Below, piece by piece: positions 10,921-25,807 of a stretch of DNA of 64,000 nt; position 1 is the stretch's first letter; the number at the start of each line of letters is the position of its first letter. A program made the position numbers and the translations under genes. This DNA is from Phallus indusiatus (Eukaryota > Basidiomycota > Agaricomycetes > Phallales > Phallaceae), in NCBI GenBank assembly GCA_027605045.1, contig JAQFWX010000001.1:2976001-3040000 (forward strand), in the 5' to 3' direction. The notes beneath the pieces were generated by a model. That model saw only the letters and a program-made list of their open reading frames with translations, made no database searches and was not told where the DNA came from.

Positions 10921-12332
10921 ATGAATCAAGTTATGATAAAGACGATTGTTTCACTTTCACTTCTGAGTTTTGTTTGTGCTCAAGGACCGTACACCCTTGT
11001 AAAAACATACGAGGGTGCAACGTTTTTCGATGATTGGGTGTACTTTAACAACTGTTCGTCTTCCTTCCTCGTTTTGAAATCCATTCTATGATCCTCATAA
11101 TTTCCCCTTAGTCGATAACTTGACAAATGGCGACGTCGTGTTCGTATCTCAAGAAGTTGCGATGTCATCTAACCTAACGTTCGTTAATGATGCTGGAAAT
11201 GCTATTATTAAAGTCGACAATTCTTCTCTGGTTGTATTCAATCAAAAGCGGAATTCTGTTCGCATTAGCACTCGTGAGCTGTGGGGGGTAGGGAGTGTCT
11301 GGACTTCGGATATACTTCATGCTCCGTTTGGCTGCAGGTACGTTTATATAAACCATCGCTATTCGATCATCTTTGACCGTACTTTCATCTTCAATCAAAA
11401 GTGTTTGGCCTGCCTGGTGGAGTCAAGCTCCCACCTCTCCGATCGGTGGAGAAATTGATACGTTTGAAAATGTCAATTTGGCAACGACTAATCAGGTCTC
11501 CTTACACACAACGACAGTACGTCGTATTTAGAATTTCTAATTTTATTCACATCTACATACGCTGGCAGGGATGTAACTTGGACTCGCAAGCATCGTTCTC
11601 CGGGAAAGCTATATCCACGAACTGTTCTGAACAGGCTAATTTCAATCAAGGATGTATCGTACAAGATACCGAGACCGGTGCTTTTGGAGCTTCGTTCTCT
11701 GCTAATGGAGGTGGTGTTTTCGTGACGGAATATGCAAATGATTCTATCAACGTTTGGTTTTTCGCGGTACGCCGTAGACTGAATGTACCTATTACAATCC
11801 TCTCATTTTGCTCAAATTTCTATCTAGCGTTCCAAAGTTCCTTCGGTTCTCAATGATTCATCCACAACGAAGCTCGATACTACAACGCTAGGAACACCTT
11901 TAGCCAGTTACGATAATAAAGGCTGCAACATTACTGAATTCTTTCTTCCCCAAGAGCTAATATTCGATATCACTCTGTGCGGAGACTTGTATGTGACTAA
12001 TACCTTTTTCTTCATCCTTTCAAGACTTCTCATACTTTCCTTTCTTCAACGATTCTAGCGCAGGAAATCAAATGATCTTCAACGAAACATGTCAGGGTAA
12101 TTGCTATATGGATTTTGTCATTGGATCTCCCGCAGGATACAATGACGCATTCTTCGAAGTCAGGAATGTAAAAGTTTTCCAAAATGCCGCCGCGATAGGG
12201 GCCAATTCATCTTCAAGTGGAAACAATAAAACAAGCTCGGCTCAAAGTTTAACAAAATTGTCAGGCAGAACACTCCTGCTCATGCCACTGTTGAGTGGCG
12301 CGATGATGGTGTTCTTTGGATTTTGGCTTTAA
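10921..12332 (+). CDS. Secreted GH16 endo-1,3(4)-beta-glucanase-like protein, probably GPI-anchored
   Basis: Predicted to cleave beta-1,3/1,4-glucan outside the cell, as in the Lam16A-like GH16 group of basidiomycetes. Six exons were resolved with consistent frame: 10921-11053, 11112-11337, 11402-11516, 11569-11766, 11828-11988 and 12059-12332, giving about 368 residues. An N-terminal signal peptide (MNQVMIKTIVSLSLLSFVCA) is visible. The catalytic motif GGEIDTFENVN spans the expected E-x-D-x-x-E pattern (nucleophile and acid/base glutamates). It is preceded by the typical GCSVWPAWW and followed by VSLHTTTGC. Cysteines near FDITLCGDFAG match the family. The C-terminus is Ser/Asn-rich followed by a hydrophobic tail (LLLMPLLSGAMMVFFGFWL), as in GPI-anchored cell-wall enzymes. 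GPI anchoring is inferred, not proven. Confidence 0.9.
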
Positions 12333-12823
12333 AAATGCCCCTGATTTGCTTTTCATTGCTTGGGAGTTTATAATGGTGATTAAGCGATGTTAATACTTTG
12401 GACACAGGATAGTTTTAAACCCCCAGCTGTAGTTTTGCTTTATGCGGGATAGTACTAGTGGACAATCTTCCCTTCTCTCCGTTGTTTTGTCTTATTGCAC
12501 AAATTGGTATCAAACTACGTCGAACGTCGTGTTTCAAGCATTTACGACCCTTCGATCAATCAGTATATGTATGTGAATTGCTTCAACTTCAAAAAATATA
12601 ATAACAGTCATTTATTTTTAAATTCAATTATCACTACATGAATCATTTAACTACAACGGCAGAAATTAGTACTAAGTAATTTACTCTTCTGATTTGCAAA
12701 TCTGTCAGCTTTCAAATCAAAATCTAGAAAACAAAAAAAGACATAGTCCCAGGAACAAATGATTATCCATTTTCATGACTCAATGCACGCGTTTCAAATT
12801 CAACAGGAACGTTCATCGCCAAC
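12333..12823. other. Convergent 3' region between GH16 and GDH2
   Basis: AT-rich sequence between two converging genes. It probably holds both 3' UTRs and polyadenylation signals. No open frame or repeat of note was seen. Confidence 0.4.
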
Positions 12824-15800
12824 CTAAGCTCCAACGGATAAACCTCGAAGGAAGTGGTAGAAGTCTACATTTGAAGCTTGAACACCGTGCTTGTAGATCT
12901 GAAGGAAAGTTAGCAAAAAGAAAACGATGACGGAAAGGAGAACCTACATAGTGAGAAGCGACCCAACTGCTGAACAAAGCACGCTGATACTGTTCCGGTA
13001 ACCGCTGCATAAGCGTCTCTAACCCAATCTTCTTCAATAGCGTAGCCGGAATAGCCCGTTGCAAAACGGCCTTTCTGCACGCGACATCATCGAACAAATC
13101 CGAATTCTCCAAGTCATCCTGAAGACTCGTAATCTTTATGCTCAGCTCGTCTGAAATGACCGTGCGGGTTTTTGTACCGCGCAAACGCATGTGTTCTTTG
13201 TGGATGCAAGTGAATTCGGCAGTGGCGTTGGCAGCGATGATCGCTTGAATGTCCTTTACATAGGAAGCGTAAAATTCGGTGGGCGTACCCGACGGGAAAG
13301 TCATCAGCTCAAAGAATTCCTTGTCGGTCAAACTTAGACCGGCCAAAACGTCCAATGATGAGCATGTCACACCGCCCTGAATAGAATGTACACGTGAGAT
13401 GAAATCGCCGCGCACGTTGAAAATAGAAGAACACCAACCTTGTTCGCACTAGAATCCTTGTACAACACGACCTTACGCTTCTCGAGATACAACCTCGCCT
13501 GTTGAGAGAAGAATAGGTTTGCGCCTTCCACAATATACTTGAAATGAGGTTTCCCATCATGATCAACCAATGCTGCAACGTTGGATATATTGACAGCTTC
13601 AGGTCTAGATAGTCATAATTGAAACAGGAAAGCTATTAAACACCCGCTTAATTCGAGAAGAAATGAACATACCGTCCACCGCAAGGAACAAACAAATCGG
13701 CTTTATATCTCAAATGCGCCGTATTACGGAAATCAGTTCCATCAGCGACAACTTCACCAGCTATAAATAACAACCATTAATCTTGCTTCTTATCCGAAAC
13801 GCGAAAAAGAATTTACAAGGTAACTTGACATCCTGATCTTCAACTTTGACAAGATAACCATCCTTGCTCAGCTTGCTAGTATCGAAATTCGAAACTGGAA
13901 TTCGTTTTGTTGCGAGACGGACAAGCTCTTCGCGATTAAGACCAGCAGGATCGGCGAGAACACCGCTACCGTCAATGATAGCAACAGTTTTCTCCGACGA
14001 AAGCAAAATTTCATCTAATAACAACGTTAGTTTTGACCTGTTAGAAAGAAATGTTCGACTGTTCACTGACTCGATCCCAAATCGCCATCCGGTCCACCGG
14101 TCTGAACTTTGGTCAAGTCCTTCTCCCGCAATCCCATGTGTTTCATGATACCCAAACTGTACTGTCTGACACCTAAAGATGTCATACCATATACATCATG
14201 CGGTACACCTCCCAACTTGGCAGCACTCTTTCCGGTAGTAAAACTCTTCCACCATGAAGCACCTCGTTGACGAGCATGCACTATTAATCAAAAAACACGA
14301 ATGAAAACACGTTCAGAAACATGTTACAAAAAGAAAAGCAGAACAAAAACTCTTACATGCGGCCCAGTCCATCATGTCAGCGGTCCCTTCATCGGGTCCG
14401 AAAAACAGAATTTCCGGTTTACCATACAAATCGACAATAGGATTTTTAATGCCAGGTGAATGACCCGGGATGAGAAGGTCTATTATCGCATCTACGTATT
14501 TTTCAAAACATAGACGGGGTGAAGCACCAAGGCTGAAAAAAAAAAAGAATATCAGATACTTAAACTTCAATCAGATAGCGGTGTTCTGAATCTTACGATG
14601 GTAAAATTGTGCCCTTTGATCCACCTTCTGGTATATCCTTGTTTTTCAATGACTGAGTGAACGCAAGGTTGTAGTTCTCGTCGAACAGCATTCGCTGGTT
14701 TATTGAGTATGACCTATATTGTGTTCATGTGTTAGTATCTTTCAGAGTAGTCTTAAAAATAGCCATACTCTTTTCCTCTTGAAGTAACAATACGAATACC
14801 CCCACGAGCAACATCCTTGAACCGAATATGGAAACCTCTGAATTCAGAACCTGAGCGTCGGCGTCAGAATCCAACTCTTGTAAGGCGCTAACTATGCTAT
14901 GATACTAACCAATGACAAAGAATATTCCATAAGGCCTTCTAGGATACTCCAAATCAGGAAGGAAGCCTGGCTCAAGTCGGAAAGACAGCGCAACTTTAGT
15001 AGGTTGATAAAAGTTGGTCTTGAGAACGTGTCTATTCACAAGACAAAAAGTTAAACCATAAAAAGAAAAAGAAATGACAATTGTGCCTACCGGTTGAATA
15101 CGAGGAAACTTTCTAGAACGCTGACATGCTGCTTATTGCCGACAGTTTTCTTGATGCGAGAGTGTAGTTCGTCGTCTGTGAGAGGTTGGAAACTTTGTAG
15201 ACGCTGGTATGAGAGGGTCGGCCTAAGAAATTGAAATGAGAAGGTGGACAAACAATTAGTAGAGGATACTAATACTTACATTAGCATAGACGATTCGTCA
15301 GACGGATAATGCGTCATTGCGAAGTTGACATAAAGAAGACGAATCTGCAGTTGGGAGTCAGGCGCTTATATAAGCGAACACCTGTCAAAAAGTCTCAAAC
15401 ATACCAACTCAGGGTAAGCTTTAACGATTTCTTCGATCAATTCTCTTGTATATGTCTCTTCTCTGAATCTTCTCTTGATTCCGTTCAGAACTTCCGCATG
15501 ATCGGGATTGGACTCGTCCAGTACATTGCGGAGATCGCTGTAAGCTTGACCCAGACGATTACAAAAGTGTTGGGCAAAGATGTATCCACAGTCTGAGGGA
15601 AAAGTTGATCGGCATCAGAAGGTCCTCAGGTGGATATTTAATAACTTACAAGCATAAGTAGCTTCCTGAACAGCATGTCCTAGCCCTTGGTCCTCAAGCC
15701 CTGTGCGGAAGAACATGTTTCCCGGCAAACAATACAACAAAGAAATCTCCTTGATGACTTGATGGATGGATACTTCAATAGGCGGAATTTCAATGGGATG

Positions 15801-17233
15801 TTGTCCAGCCATGCCGTTAGATAAGCTGAGGCGGACGGCATGTGAAGGTGAGTCGGCTGGTAAGGGGTTAAGGTACAACGAGATGATGGTAATGCCGTTG
15901 GAGAATTGTTCGACATATTTGCGAACCGAGTAAAGGTGGTAATAGTGATACAGGTCGGAAAGGGCGCTGAAGAAGTGTGATGTTGTGTTCATCTATGAAA
16001 TCGGCGTTGATGAGAAGAAGCGTGCGATCCAGTATGTGTACTGAGCTGACCTTGTAACCGATAACAACCCTCTTCTCTCTCGATGATTCAACTTCATACA
16101 TCTCAATAACAGGACCATATCGCTTCTCAGCTGTCCTCAGAATACGCTGGTATATCTCCAACGTGTTCTCCGAAGCCTTCTCCAAGAAGCTCTTATCAGA
16201 GACTTTCCTGATATCAGTTTCGCCATCTTCGGCGAGGTACCATTCTTTACCAGCCCCCTGGGGAGGTGTGACGAATGAACAACGCGAAATGAAATAACAC
16301 CGCAGTTGTTGACTAGACTTCGCAGACACAGCACCGGCGGAACGGTAGGTTTCTAACCGGAAAGCGCGGGTCGGTGTTGACTGATCAAGGAACAATGCGT
16401 CGATGCTGTGTTATGAATATATATGAAAATATCAAAGAGAGAAGACAATAATATAAACATGGGTTATAATTAGAAGCTCTGGTTTGTGAAGGATACGAAA
16501 TGGAATCACGAACCGTCTCTCGCATGTAGCGCCAGGGCCTTGCGTAGAACTGACACCTGGTGGAGAAGTGTGGATGAAGAATGCACCTTCTGGACGCCCA
16601 TTCTCGTCGTCGGGTTTGGTGATGCGCTCTAGCTCGAGTGTAAATTGCTCCGGGTCGTGTTTGGTGTAGGCGAGAACCTGAGGTAAAAAAAGAGCCACGT
16701 CAGCATCACGCACAGCCAATGAAATAGAAAGGACAGCTCGGGAAGGTGGAGAAGGTGATAGATGACGACTTTCCGAACCCGGCCGCCGTCTATCTGCCTG
16801 CCTGCCTGCCTGCCTCTCTGCCGATGAGAAGTGATACGAGGGAGAGGCTTTTTACCTTGGCTCCAAAGAGCGCTAAAACATGGTCTCCAATGACATCGAC
16901 GCTTTCATTCTCAAAATACGTGTCGTCAATCCCGAGACTGTCATAGAACCATGCGACTTCGATTTTGACAAGGTTGAGCGGAATAAAGCCCTTTGCAGCG
17001 ACGAGCTCCGTAACTCGAGCCTTTTGGGCGCTCTTGCCCTTGAAGGTTGGGGTGGTGTATCCTGGCTGATTTTTGACACGGTGGATTGCCCCTGGAGTTG
17101 CAGTTGCTGAAACAAGAGATACTTCGCTTCCTGGAGTGTCCAAGAGGGCAGGTGTGTGTGCACCCGTTGACGTTGGGGTAAGAGATTGCCCGGTAGGGAG
17201 CTTCAACCCGTCAAGACTGGGCTGCTGGGACAT
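12824..17233 (-). CDS. GDH2: NAD-specific glutamate dehydrogenase (large GDH2 type)
   Basis: Oxidative deamination of glutamate to 2-oxoglutarate and ammonium with NAD; a central nitrogen-catabolism enzyme, usually about 1,030-1,070 residues in fungi. The N-terminal exon is 16856-17233. Its first ATG gives MSQQPSLDGLKLP and reaches YFENESVDVIGDHVLALFGA. Diagnostic motifs further down are RGGIRIVTSRGKE (near 14765-14815), FFGPDEGTADMMDW (about 14350-14405), VQTGGPDGDLGS (about 14075-14110) and EGANLFFSQQARLYLEKRK (about 13470-13535). The last exon ends with YKHGVQASNVDFYHFLRGL and a TAG at 12824-12826. About a dozen exons are present; intron 1 is 16678-16855. No break in the conserved core was noticed. 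Regulation is not evident from the sequence. Confidence 0.95.
16794..16814. repeat. CTGC tetranucleotide microsatellite in GDH2 intron 1
   Basis: About five tandem copies of CTGC lie inside the first intron (16678-16855) of the GDH2 gene. No functional role is implied; it may be polymorphic. Confidence 0.8.
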
Positions 17234-19573
17234 AGTTTTGGCCTTGGTCAATGAAAAAGTGGAATGTGCGAATGAATACGATGAAAGGAGGAGAACTAGT
17301 GCAGTTTATACAATCATGAAGACAAGAACGAAATGGCACTTAAGTATGCGGGCGCTCTCCCGGTTGCGTCACACAGTTGCCCCGGCACGTCACGCACCGT
17401 CACCGCCAACAGAGCCTAAAGCAAGACACATGACTCTCGGAATTGCTGTCGACTGTATTGCGCAGCGCCTTACTGATTCAGGCACTTCATATTGATTTGT
17501 GCGCAAACCAGGGCCAGACTGGGCGAGCTGTAGGGATGAAACTATTTTATTTACAATCCCCAGCCAATTCCAGAGTGACCGTAACAAAGCGGCCGTGTAA
17601 TTGTTGATCTCTTAACATAATTTTGACCAGCTGACCGTGCCCCATAGAAAGCCAATTATTAAACGATCAACTAAGCAAGAGGTCACGAGAGAAGAAGAAA
17701 TTCAAAAATGGACATTGGATCATACGATGGTAGTACAGGATCACTTCGCTCTAAAACTTCTCGCCAGTTGCCTCCATCTCTCGATCCTACAATTACCAAA
17801 ATCTTTTACATGGTTTTTGGTTTTCCTCGGTACTCAATAGACAGTTATGACCCGAGTCCGCGACGGCGAAACGTCTCCCAGAAATCAATGCAATGCCACT
17901 GAGTCAGACTCATCGTATTGGCCGACTTGCCCATCTTCCGGTTCGTTTCATTAATCATGCCACCGAAGCACCATATTCCGTGTTAAAATCCGACAAATAT
18001 TGAACGGAACATAGCATGACCAGAAACCCGTAACCGGATCTTCACAACTTGCAACCACATCCAAAATTGAAAAGACAACTAGGGCGCCTATGTCGTCGGC
18101 AACCTTCCGTCTCCGATTCCGAAAAGCTCACCGCAGCTCGCAACTCGATTCAGGTAACCAACAACTTCTCATGTCCCACTTTTTGTAACAACAATTACCA
18201 GCCACAGCGCATCTTTACCTTTTTTTCCTTCACCAAAAATCCGGGATCGACGCGGAAAGCCAAAGCCTTTCCTTGTTCCGGACTAGCTTTCATGTCAAAC
18301 CATAGACCAATCCCGGCTGACTGCATCGCCTTTTCTCACGCCTTATTCGGTAAAATGGAATCACCTTTGCAATTTGACCATCCACCATCAATGACCTTCA
18401 ATGACCTTGACATGAGGAGCTGCCGCATGTGCTTCTGATTCACAGAAGAGTCCATTCCTTTGAAGGAAGGAATCCAGTAAGCTTCCTTGAACGGAATTAA
18501 TCAACCTGCAGTTATATGTATATTGTAACTTTCCAAGATGGCCCCGTAAATGGAACACCTTGCCAGACTCTACATGACTGCAAAATTACCGTCATTGTTA
18601 CGCGTTCAATTTACGTCTTAATGTTCCTGAAATATAGTCCCCATGACTCTATCCTGCATATTGTGCATTTAACCTTCTTTTCCTCGAAACCGCTATAACT
18701 GTCGTTTAATAAACACGGAACCTTATTCATGAGTGGAGCAATTCTTGTGTACTCAAAGTTTGCCTTGTCCCGCGGAGCCCCGTTTACCCAAGATTAAAGG
18801 TGGGTACGTAACAATGTCAGGCTTCACATGCTTCACATCCAGACTATGACAACGTCACGGGTAGATCCGCTCACATACAAGGAAAGGCAAAGGCTTTGCT
18901 ACACTCCATTCAACGTTGACTTTAATTAGCAGAAAGATACACGGGAGACGTTGATCATTGCAGATCATAGTCCTTAAATTAAGCAAAATGAGTACATCCG
19001 TGCATCGTCAATTTGAACCGGCGTCAGTTATATATAAACTATGTATCGAACCCGACCACGGTTTCTGAATCTAGTAACATTTCAAGAACTTCATTAAACT
19101 ACCCGTTAATCAGCACTAGCCTTTCATCGAAGCGAAAGATGGCGTGCACGCTGCAAACCTGCAACACCTTCGTAAGTTCGTAGGTTATGCATCTGTAATA
19201 GTCAGTACTTGCATCATGCACGCTTCAATACTAGCGTTTTGGGAGTTACTTTACAGTCTCACAATCTTTTTTTTTTCATCAAGTGGACGCTGAGATAAGT
19301 TCATGCCAATTTTAGTGAAACCGGAAAGACCCTGACACCTAAATTGTTTTAGTTAACTAGGTACATATAATGTACTGTAGTACAACAGACTCCGAGTAAG
19401 ATTAGAAAAAAATGATAGCTTAAGAGAAAGGGTGGGGAGCTGTGATAACTTCAAGAAGGAATAGAGAAAAATATAATCAGTATCGTAATTTGTTTTTTTT
19501 TTTTTGCTGGTGCGCAGTTGTCTATTTCTATCACTACCTATGTAGTGACCGCTTTCCTCTCAAAGCGTAGGGT
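17234..19573. other. Long intergenic region upstream of GDH2
   Basis: About 2.3 kb with only short open frames (the longest, 18049-18438 on +, has 129 codons). None resembles a known family or shows a convincing exon structure. A poly-T run lies at about 19493-19505, near the 3' end of the halogenase gene. The part next to 17233 must hold the GDH2 promoter. A small or lineage-specific gene cannot be excluded. Confidence 0.4.
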
Positions 19574-21741
<2,168 letters not shown>

Positions 21742-24087
21742 AATGTGAATGATTGGAGAGAAGCAAAACCCTGTATCAAAGGCTGGTGATTTATACCGAC
21801 CCAGCAAACCATTTCTGACTACACATTTCTGACCACATGCGAAATTTTTTGTTTCTAAGGGCGACCCTCAATTTGGTAAACACATGAACACCGAGGATCG
21901 AACAACTAGGGATGATGTAACACAATGATTGCTCGGCTATAATATGCCTTGGAATCCAAGCTTTTTGAGAAGTATCGGCCCTTACTATCCAATCGGAAAG
22001 TGGCTACCAATTTTTCCGAATGGGTCGCGAAATAAGCGAACCATTCGTAGACACCTCTATCAGCTTGGCTTTTGCTAAATTATCTCTCTTTTGAAAGAAT
22101 AAACTCGCGTCGTTTCCTAATCTCCCCTGGCCGAAACCAACTTAGCGAGCACAGGTACTACCACGCGCTTAAGTTTGCCGACTTAGGAGGCCCCATAATT
22201 CTTACTCATTCTGGTTGGCGTGGCGCGTCCCTCAAAGACGATCGAAGAACTTGCAGTGGGCGGTGCCGGGGTATTATTAAAAGGGAAAACCACACCAACT
22301 TGAGTAATTCATCGCCTTTGGGCTGCCGGTAGGCAGTCTTCACTCGGACGTTTCGCGACTCGCCGTCGGTGAGGACAAACAAGAAATCAAAGGGTTGCAC
22401 TGGGAGAAAGCACATCCGGAGTAGCGTCACTTTGAGGGTGTAAAAGGAAAAACTCCGAAATGTAAACCCAACGCATTGATCAACGGCACTGACGTAGGCT
22501 GTCTCAGAAATTGATCCGCGGCCGGCAAGGATGGCTGCGGTCTTATTCCCCATATTTCTCGGTTGCACGTTTTGCATAGGATCTACGAATGATCACAAGC
22601 TGGTATTCCTAAAAGAAAATCGTTTTCTTTGCTCCGCTCGCCGAGTAAGAGACCTCATGAGGAGACTCCAACGTAAATTAATCCATTAAGCTCCATCTGG
22701 TTAGTGGCCCGCATTTTTTTCCCTGTCACAGGTGTCGTTTTAAAGTGGTTCCAAAAGCGGGAGAGCAATCTAGATAGGCAGCAAGAAAATGCAGATAGTA
22801 TCTAATGTTAGACATACAATGCAGACACCTACCGTCGGTTGTCAAGCACCCTGGTGTGCCTTGTTCCGCTTTCAAGCTGATTAATTCTATAAGGATTGTT
22901 CCTTTAGGCCATCGGTTGACAAACTGTCCGAGTCCCAACCCGTGTCTCTCTATTTAAATACTTGCTAAATATAACTAAAGAACTTTCATTTAGTCCCATT
23001 TATAGAGTGAAACGGCAGTGCCATAACATTTTCGAAACCCGTTTGGAAACCGAATATAAACTGGGATTATCCGGAATTTCGAACTAGTTTGGAACTGGTT
23101 AAACCGGTCTGATGAGAGTCGGCTCATCAAGCAATTTTGGGGACTTGAAACCATGAAATCGCACTGGGGTTATTGAAAGCCCTTTAATATCGCTCGTTCG
23201 CTCCTTTCGATCTATGTGCTCTCGAAACACTTGTGGAACATGTGAACTTTAGTCATGCATCAACCCATCTAGTAAGCCGAGGAGCCGAGAAAAATTACTA
23301 TTTGTAATGACTAAGCTTTAGCGCGCACCAATAACATCTTTAGGTCCAATTTAGGTCCAGATGCTTTCAGACTGACTAGACCGGTTCTCAAACCGAACTC
23401 AAACTGAGATGTCCACGAAATCTTAACCACTTCCGAACTGCGTCCGGTACTACCAATGATATCGTAAAGTACCTTGAGTGAATTCTTGTTTTACTGATTA
23501 ATAATAATATAAGTTTTTTGGCCACCAGGCCGCCGCCAGAAATAGTGGCAAAAATGAGGCTAAAAATATAGACACCGACTGTTAGGTCGATACTTAGTGT
23601 AGATGACTAGGGAGGTGTTGTAGATAGAAACCCGTGTACTGAATACGCTCGACTACAAGAATACTAAATACAAATACAGGTACTCTGTGCACCTAAGTGT
23701 GAAACTATTAGCAAAGTACTATACACATACTAACGGGCTGTGCATTCCGCAGCGCTAGCGTCATTACTGCAACGCATATGCGCACAGCTCATCTTGCGAC
23801 AAATAGAGGTCTTCAAGTTTCGCCCTGTACAACACCGCATCCAAATAAGAATTCTGGTTTATCGAGGGTCATCCTAATAAAGTATGTCAAACAGGTACAA
23901 TTTGATCAACTAAGATCGAGGTTTCAAAACTGGCAAGTCTGCATACATGGGTAGCCCTCGCCACCCTACCGCATACCGCATATAGCTTGCAACCATCAGT
24001 CCTGATACTGAAGCTCTAAGCAACATAATTCATTAAAGATATATAGACATGAGTTCGTGTCGTTTCAGACTTTAATTGCAAACGACG
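21742..24087. other. Intergenic between halogenase and SDR
   Basis: About 2.3 kb without a supported gene. The part next to 21741 is the halogenase promoter. Short frames (for example 22072-22332 on +) are unrecognised. A weak inverted pair around 23035-23445 is listed separately. Confidence 0.4.
23035..23445. repeat. Possible decayed element with inverted AACCGGTCT motifs
   Basis: AACCGGTCTGATGAGA near 23100 reappears in inverted, diverged form near 23380 (reverse complement GAGAACCGGTCTAGTCAGT). Degenerate tracts of the type TTTGGAAACCG and GTTTGAGTTCGG flank these motifs. This could be the ends of an old non-autonomous transposon about 400 bases long. Similarity is weak and no target-site duplication was found. 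Confidence 0.25.
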
Positions 24088-25258
24088 TCAGGCAAGGTGC
24101 ATTCCACCATCGACAGCAAGTGTTTGACCTGAAGACACGAAAGTAGTAGCAATAAGTCTCGCTGAGAGCAGACAAACAAACGATCAAAATATTTCACCTG
24201 TGGTCCAACTAGCATCTATTGAGGCGAAGTAAGCCACACATGCTGCGATATTTTCCGGATCTCCTAATCGTTTCAATTTAGTTGAGTCTACAGCTACTTT
24301 GTGCCACACTTCTGGAGGAACCCCAAAATTGTCGTTGACGCTACTTATGAGTCGTCCCACGTTGTGTCAATCAATTGTCATTACCTTGTATGTAGGGCGT
24401 AGAGGTCACGTACGCATTGGTGTGCCCTCAATGAAACCTGGGGCGCATGAATTGACTGTAATGTTATAAGGACCCAAATCGGACGCTATGATGTAATGTC
24501 ATCAGAAAGTTTCGACGGACTTGAATTCGAATATGATCACCGGTTGCCTGAGTTAGACCTCGAATCGCGAACTTCGAGGCAGCATAAGCAGCGCATAAAG
24601 GCGCGCCAGTCAGACCAGCCACCGAAGTGACAGCTGTTGCAAACCAGTACCGGTCAAAGGTCATGAACAGTTGCGTGAAACTTTGTGCCGGGACTTACAG
24701 ACGAGTCGATAATGAGCCTTTTCAAGGCTACCCTCTTTCTGCTGCTTAATCATCTGGTTTGCTGCCACTTTGTAGCAAAGCATCGTGCCTTTGGCGTTGG
24801 TGTCGATGAGAGTGCTCCAGTCCTCCACAGGTACTGACATGTAAAGTGTAAATAGGTATAATCCTCTTCATAGAATCTAAATCTCACGGTTTGTAATAGT
24901 ATGTCCAATGAATTTGCCAGCATTAGCCACCATCTAGTCAAAGTAAGTGAGCATTTGCCTTTAGATCAATCTGAGATATCAATGAACATACGACTTGAAT
25001 TGATCCAAAACTCTGCACAGTTTTTTGAACAATATGTTCTACGTCCATCTCGACGGTAACATCACCAGTTACAACAAGTGATTTAGTACCAAGCTCTTTG
25101 ATCTCTTCGGCGAGCTTTTCAAGCTCGTTCTGACGAGAAGGAAGATCAGAGATAGTGACCTGATAACCATCTTTCGCAAATCGCTTTGAGATGGCCTGGC
25201 CGATTTCTCCTGCGGCACCAGTAACAATAGCAACACGACCACGATTCTCGGAGGACAT
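24088..25258 (-). CDS. Short-chain dehydrogenase/reductase (SDR)
   Basis: NAD(P)-dependent oxidoreductase of the classical SDR family, probably interconverting an alcohol and a ketone. The ATG at 25258 gives MSSENRGRVAIVTGAAGEIG, with a cofactor-binding TGxxxGxG motif (TGAAGEIG). The next exon supplies the VANAG motif. Further exons hold VPVEDWSTLIDTNAKGTMLC and then SVTSVAGLTGAPLCAAYAAS followed by KFAIRG, giving the catalytic Ser and YxxxK. The end is NITVNSCAPGFIEGTPM and QTLAVDGGMHLA with TGA at 24088-24090. At least six exons are needed. The VTGDV segment and the helix after it are typical of acetoin/diacetyl-reductase or 3-oxoacyl-reductase-like members. The substrate is not predictable. 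Confidence 0.9.
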
Positions 25259-25649
25259 ATTGATTGAGTTTGCGAGGTGGGATGATGAAGGACCACAACA
25301 CGATTATGGCCTGTTGCGTATTCCTGTGCAAAGACGGCTTTGCCACCGTGAACAGTCCGCACCCATCAATCCCATAACTGAGAGGCTCGGTCTGAAACGG
25401 CGATGCGTTCGCGTCGGCTTGTGTACACGGCTGGTTTTTCCGCGGAGTCAAGAGTGTCATGTCTGGTTCGTAAGGTTCGTCGAGTTTCTCCCCGCGGGGT
25501 CTCCGGAGAGACCTGACGAACTGAGTTCGTATGAATTGTACAGCATGTGTCTGCATTGAATACAAGCTTTTTTCCTTCATCAAATGTTATGGATCGTGCC
25601 AGGAGAGAAACAAAACTATCAGATTGAATAGCTTCAAAAAAACTTCAAT
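25259..25649. other. SDR upstream region
   Basis: About 390 bases between the SDR start and a tRNA. Open frames here on both strands overlap the SDR promoter and look like chance. Nothing else was recognised. Confidence 0.4.
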
Positions 25650-25736
25650 TCCATGACGGGGAATCGAACCCCGAGCTGCTGTGCGCCGAAGCTTCAGCTT
25701 GAAAGACAGCGATGTTAGCCATTACACCATCATGGA
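25650..25736 (-). tRNA. tRNA-Glu (UUC) with a 16-nt intron
   Basis: Read on the minus strand, the sequence folds as a cloverleaf. The acceptor stem is TCCATGA paired with TCATGGA. The D-arm contains TGGTGTAATGGCTAACA. The T-arm is CGGGG TTCGATT CCCCG. The anticodon stem GCTGT/ACAGC encloses C-T-TTC-A, a 16-base insert and then C38. The insert sits after position 37, the canonical place for eukaryotic nuclear tRNA introns. Removing it leaves 71 nt with anticodon TTC, reading GAA (Glu). The CCA end is not encoded, as expected. Confidence 0.93.
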
Positions 25737-25807
25737 CTATGAGGAATTCCGAAAACTAATTGTATAGTCATAGGTAATCTTGTCAGGGAAACGGTAGGAA
25801 AACAGAT

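Noticed and set aside
18049..18438. 129-codon open frame upstream of GDH2
   Set aside because: No domain, no exon partners, low-complexity composition; treated as chance.
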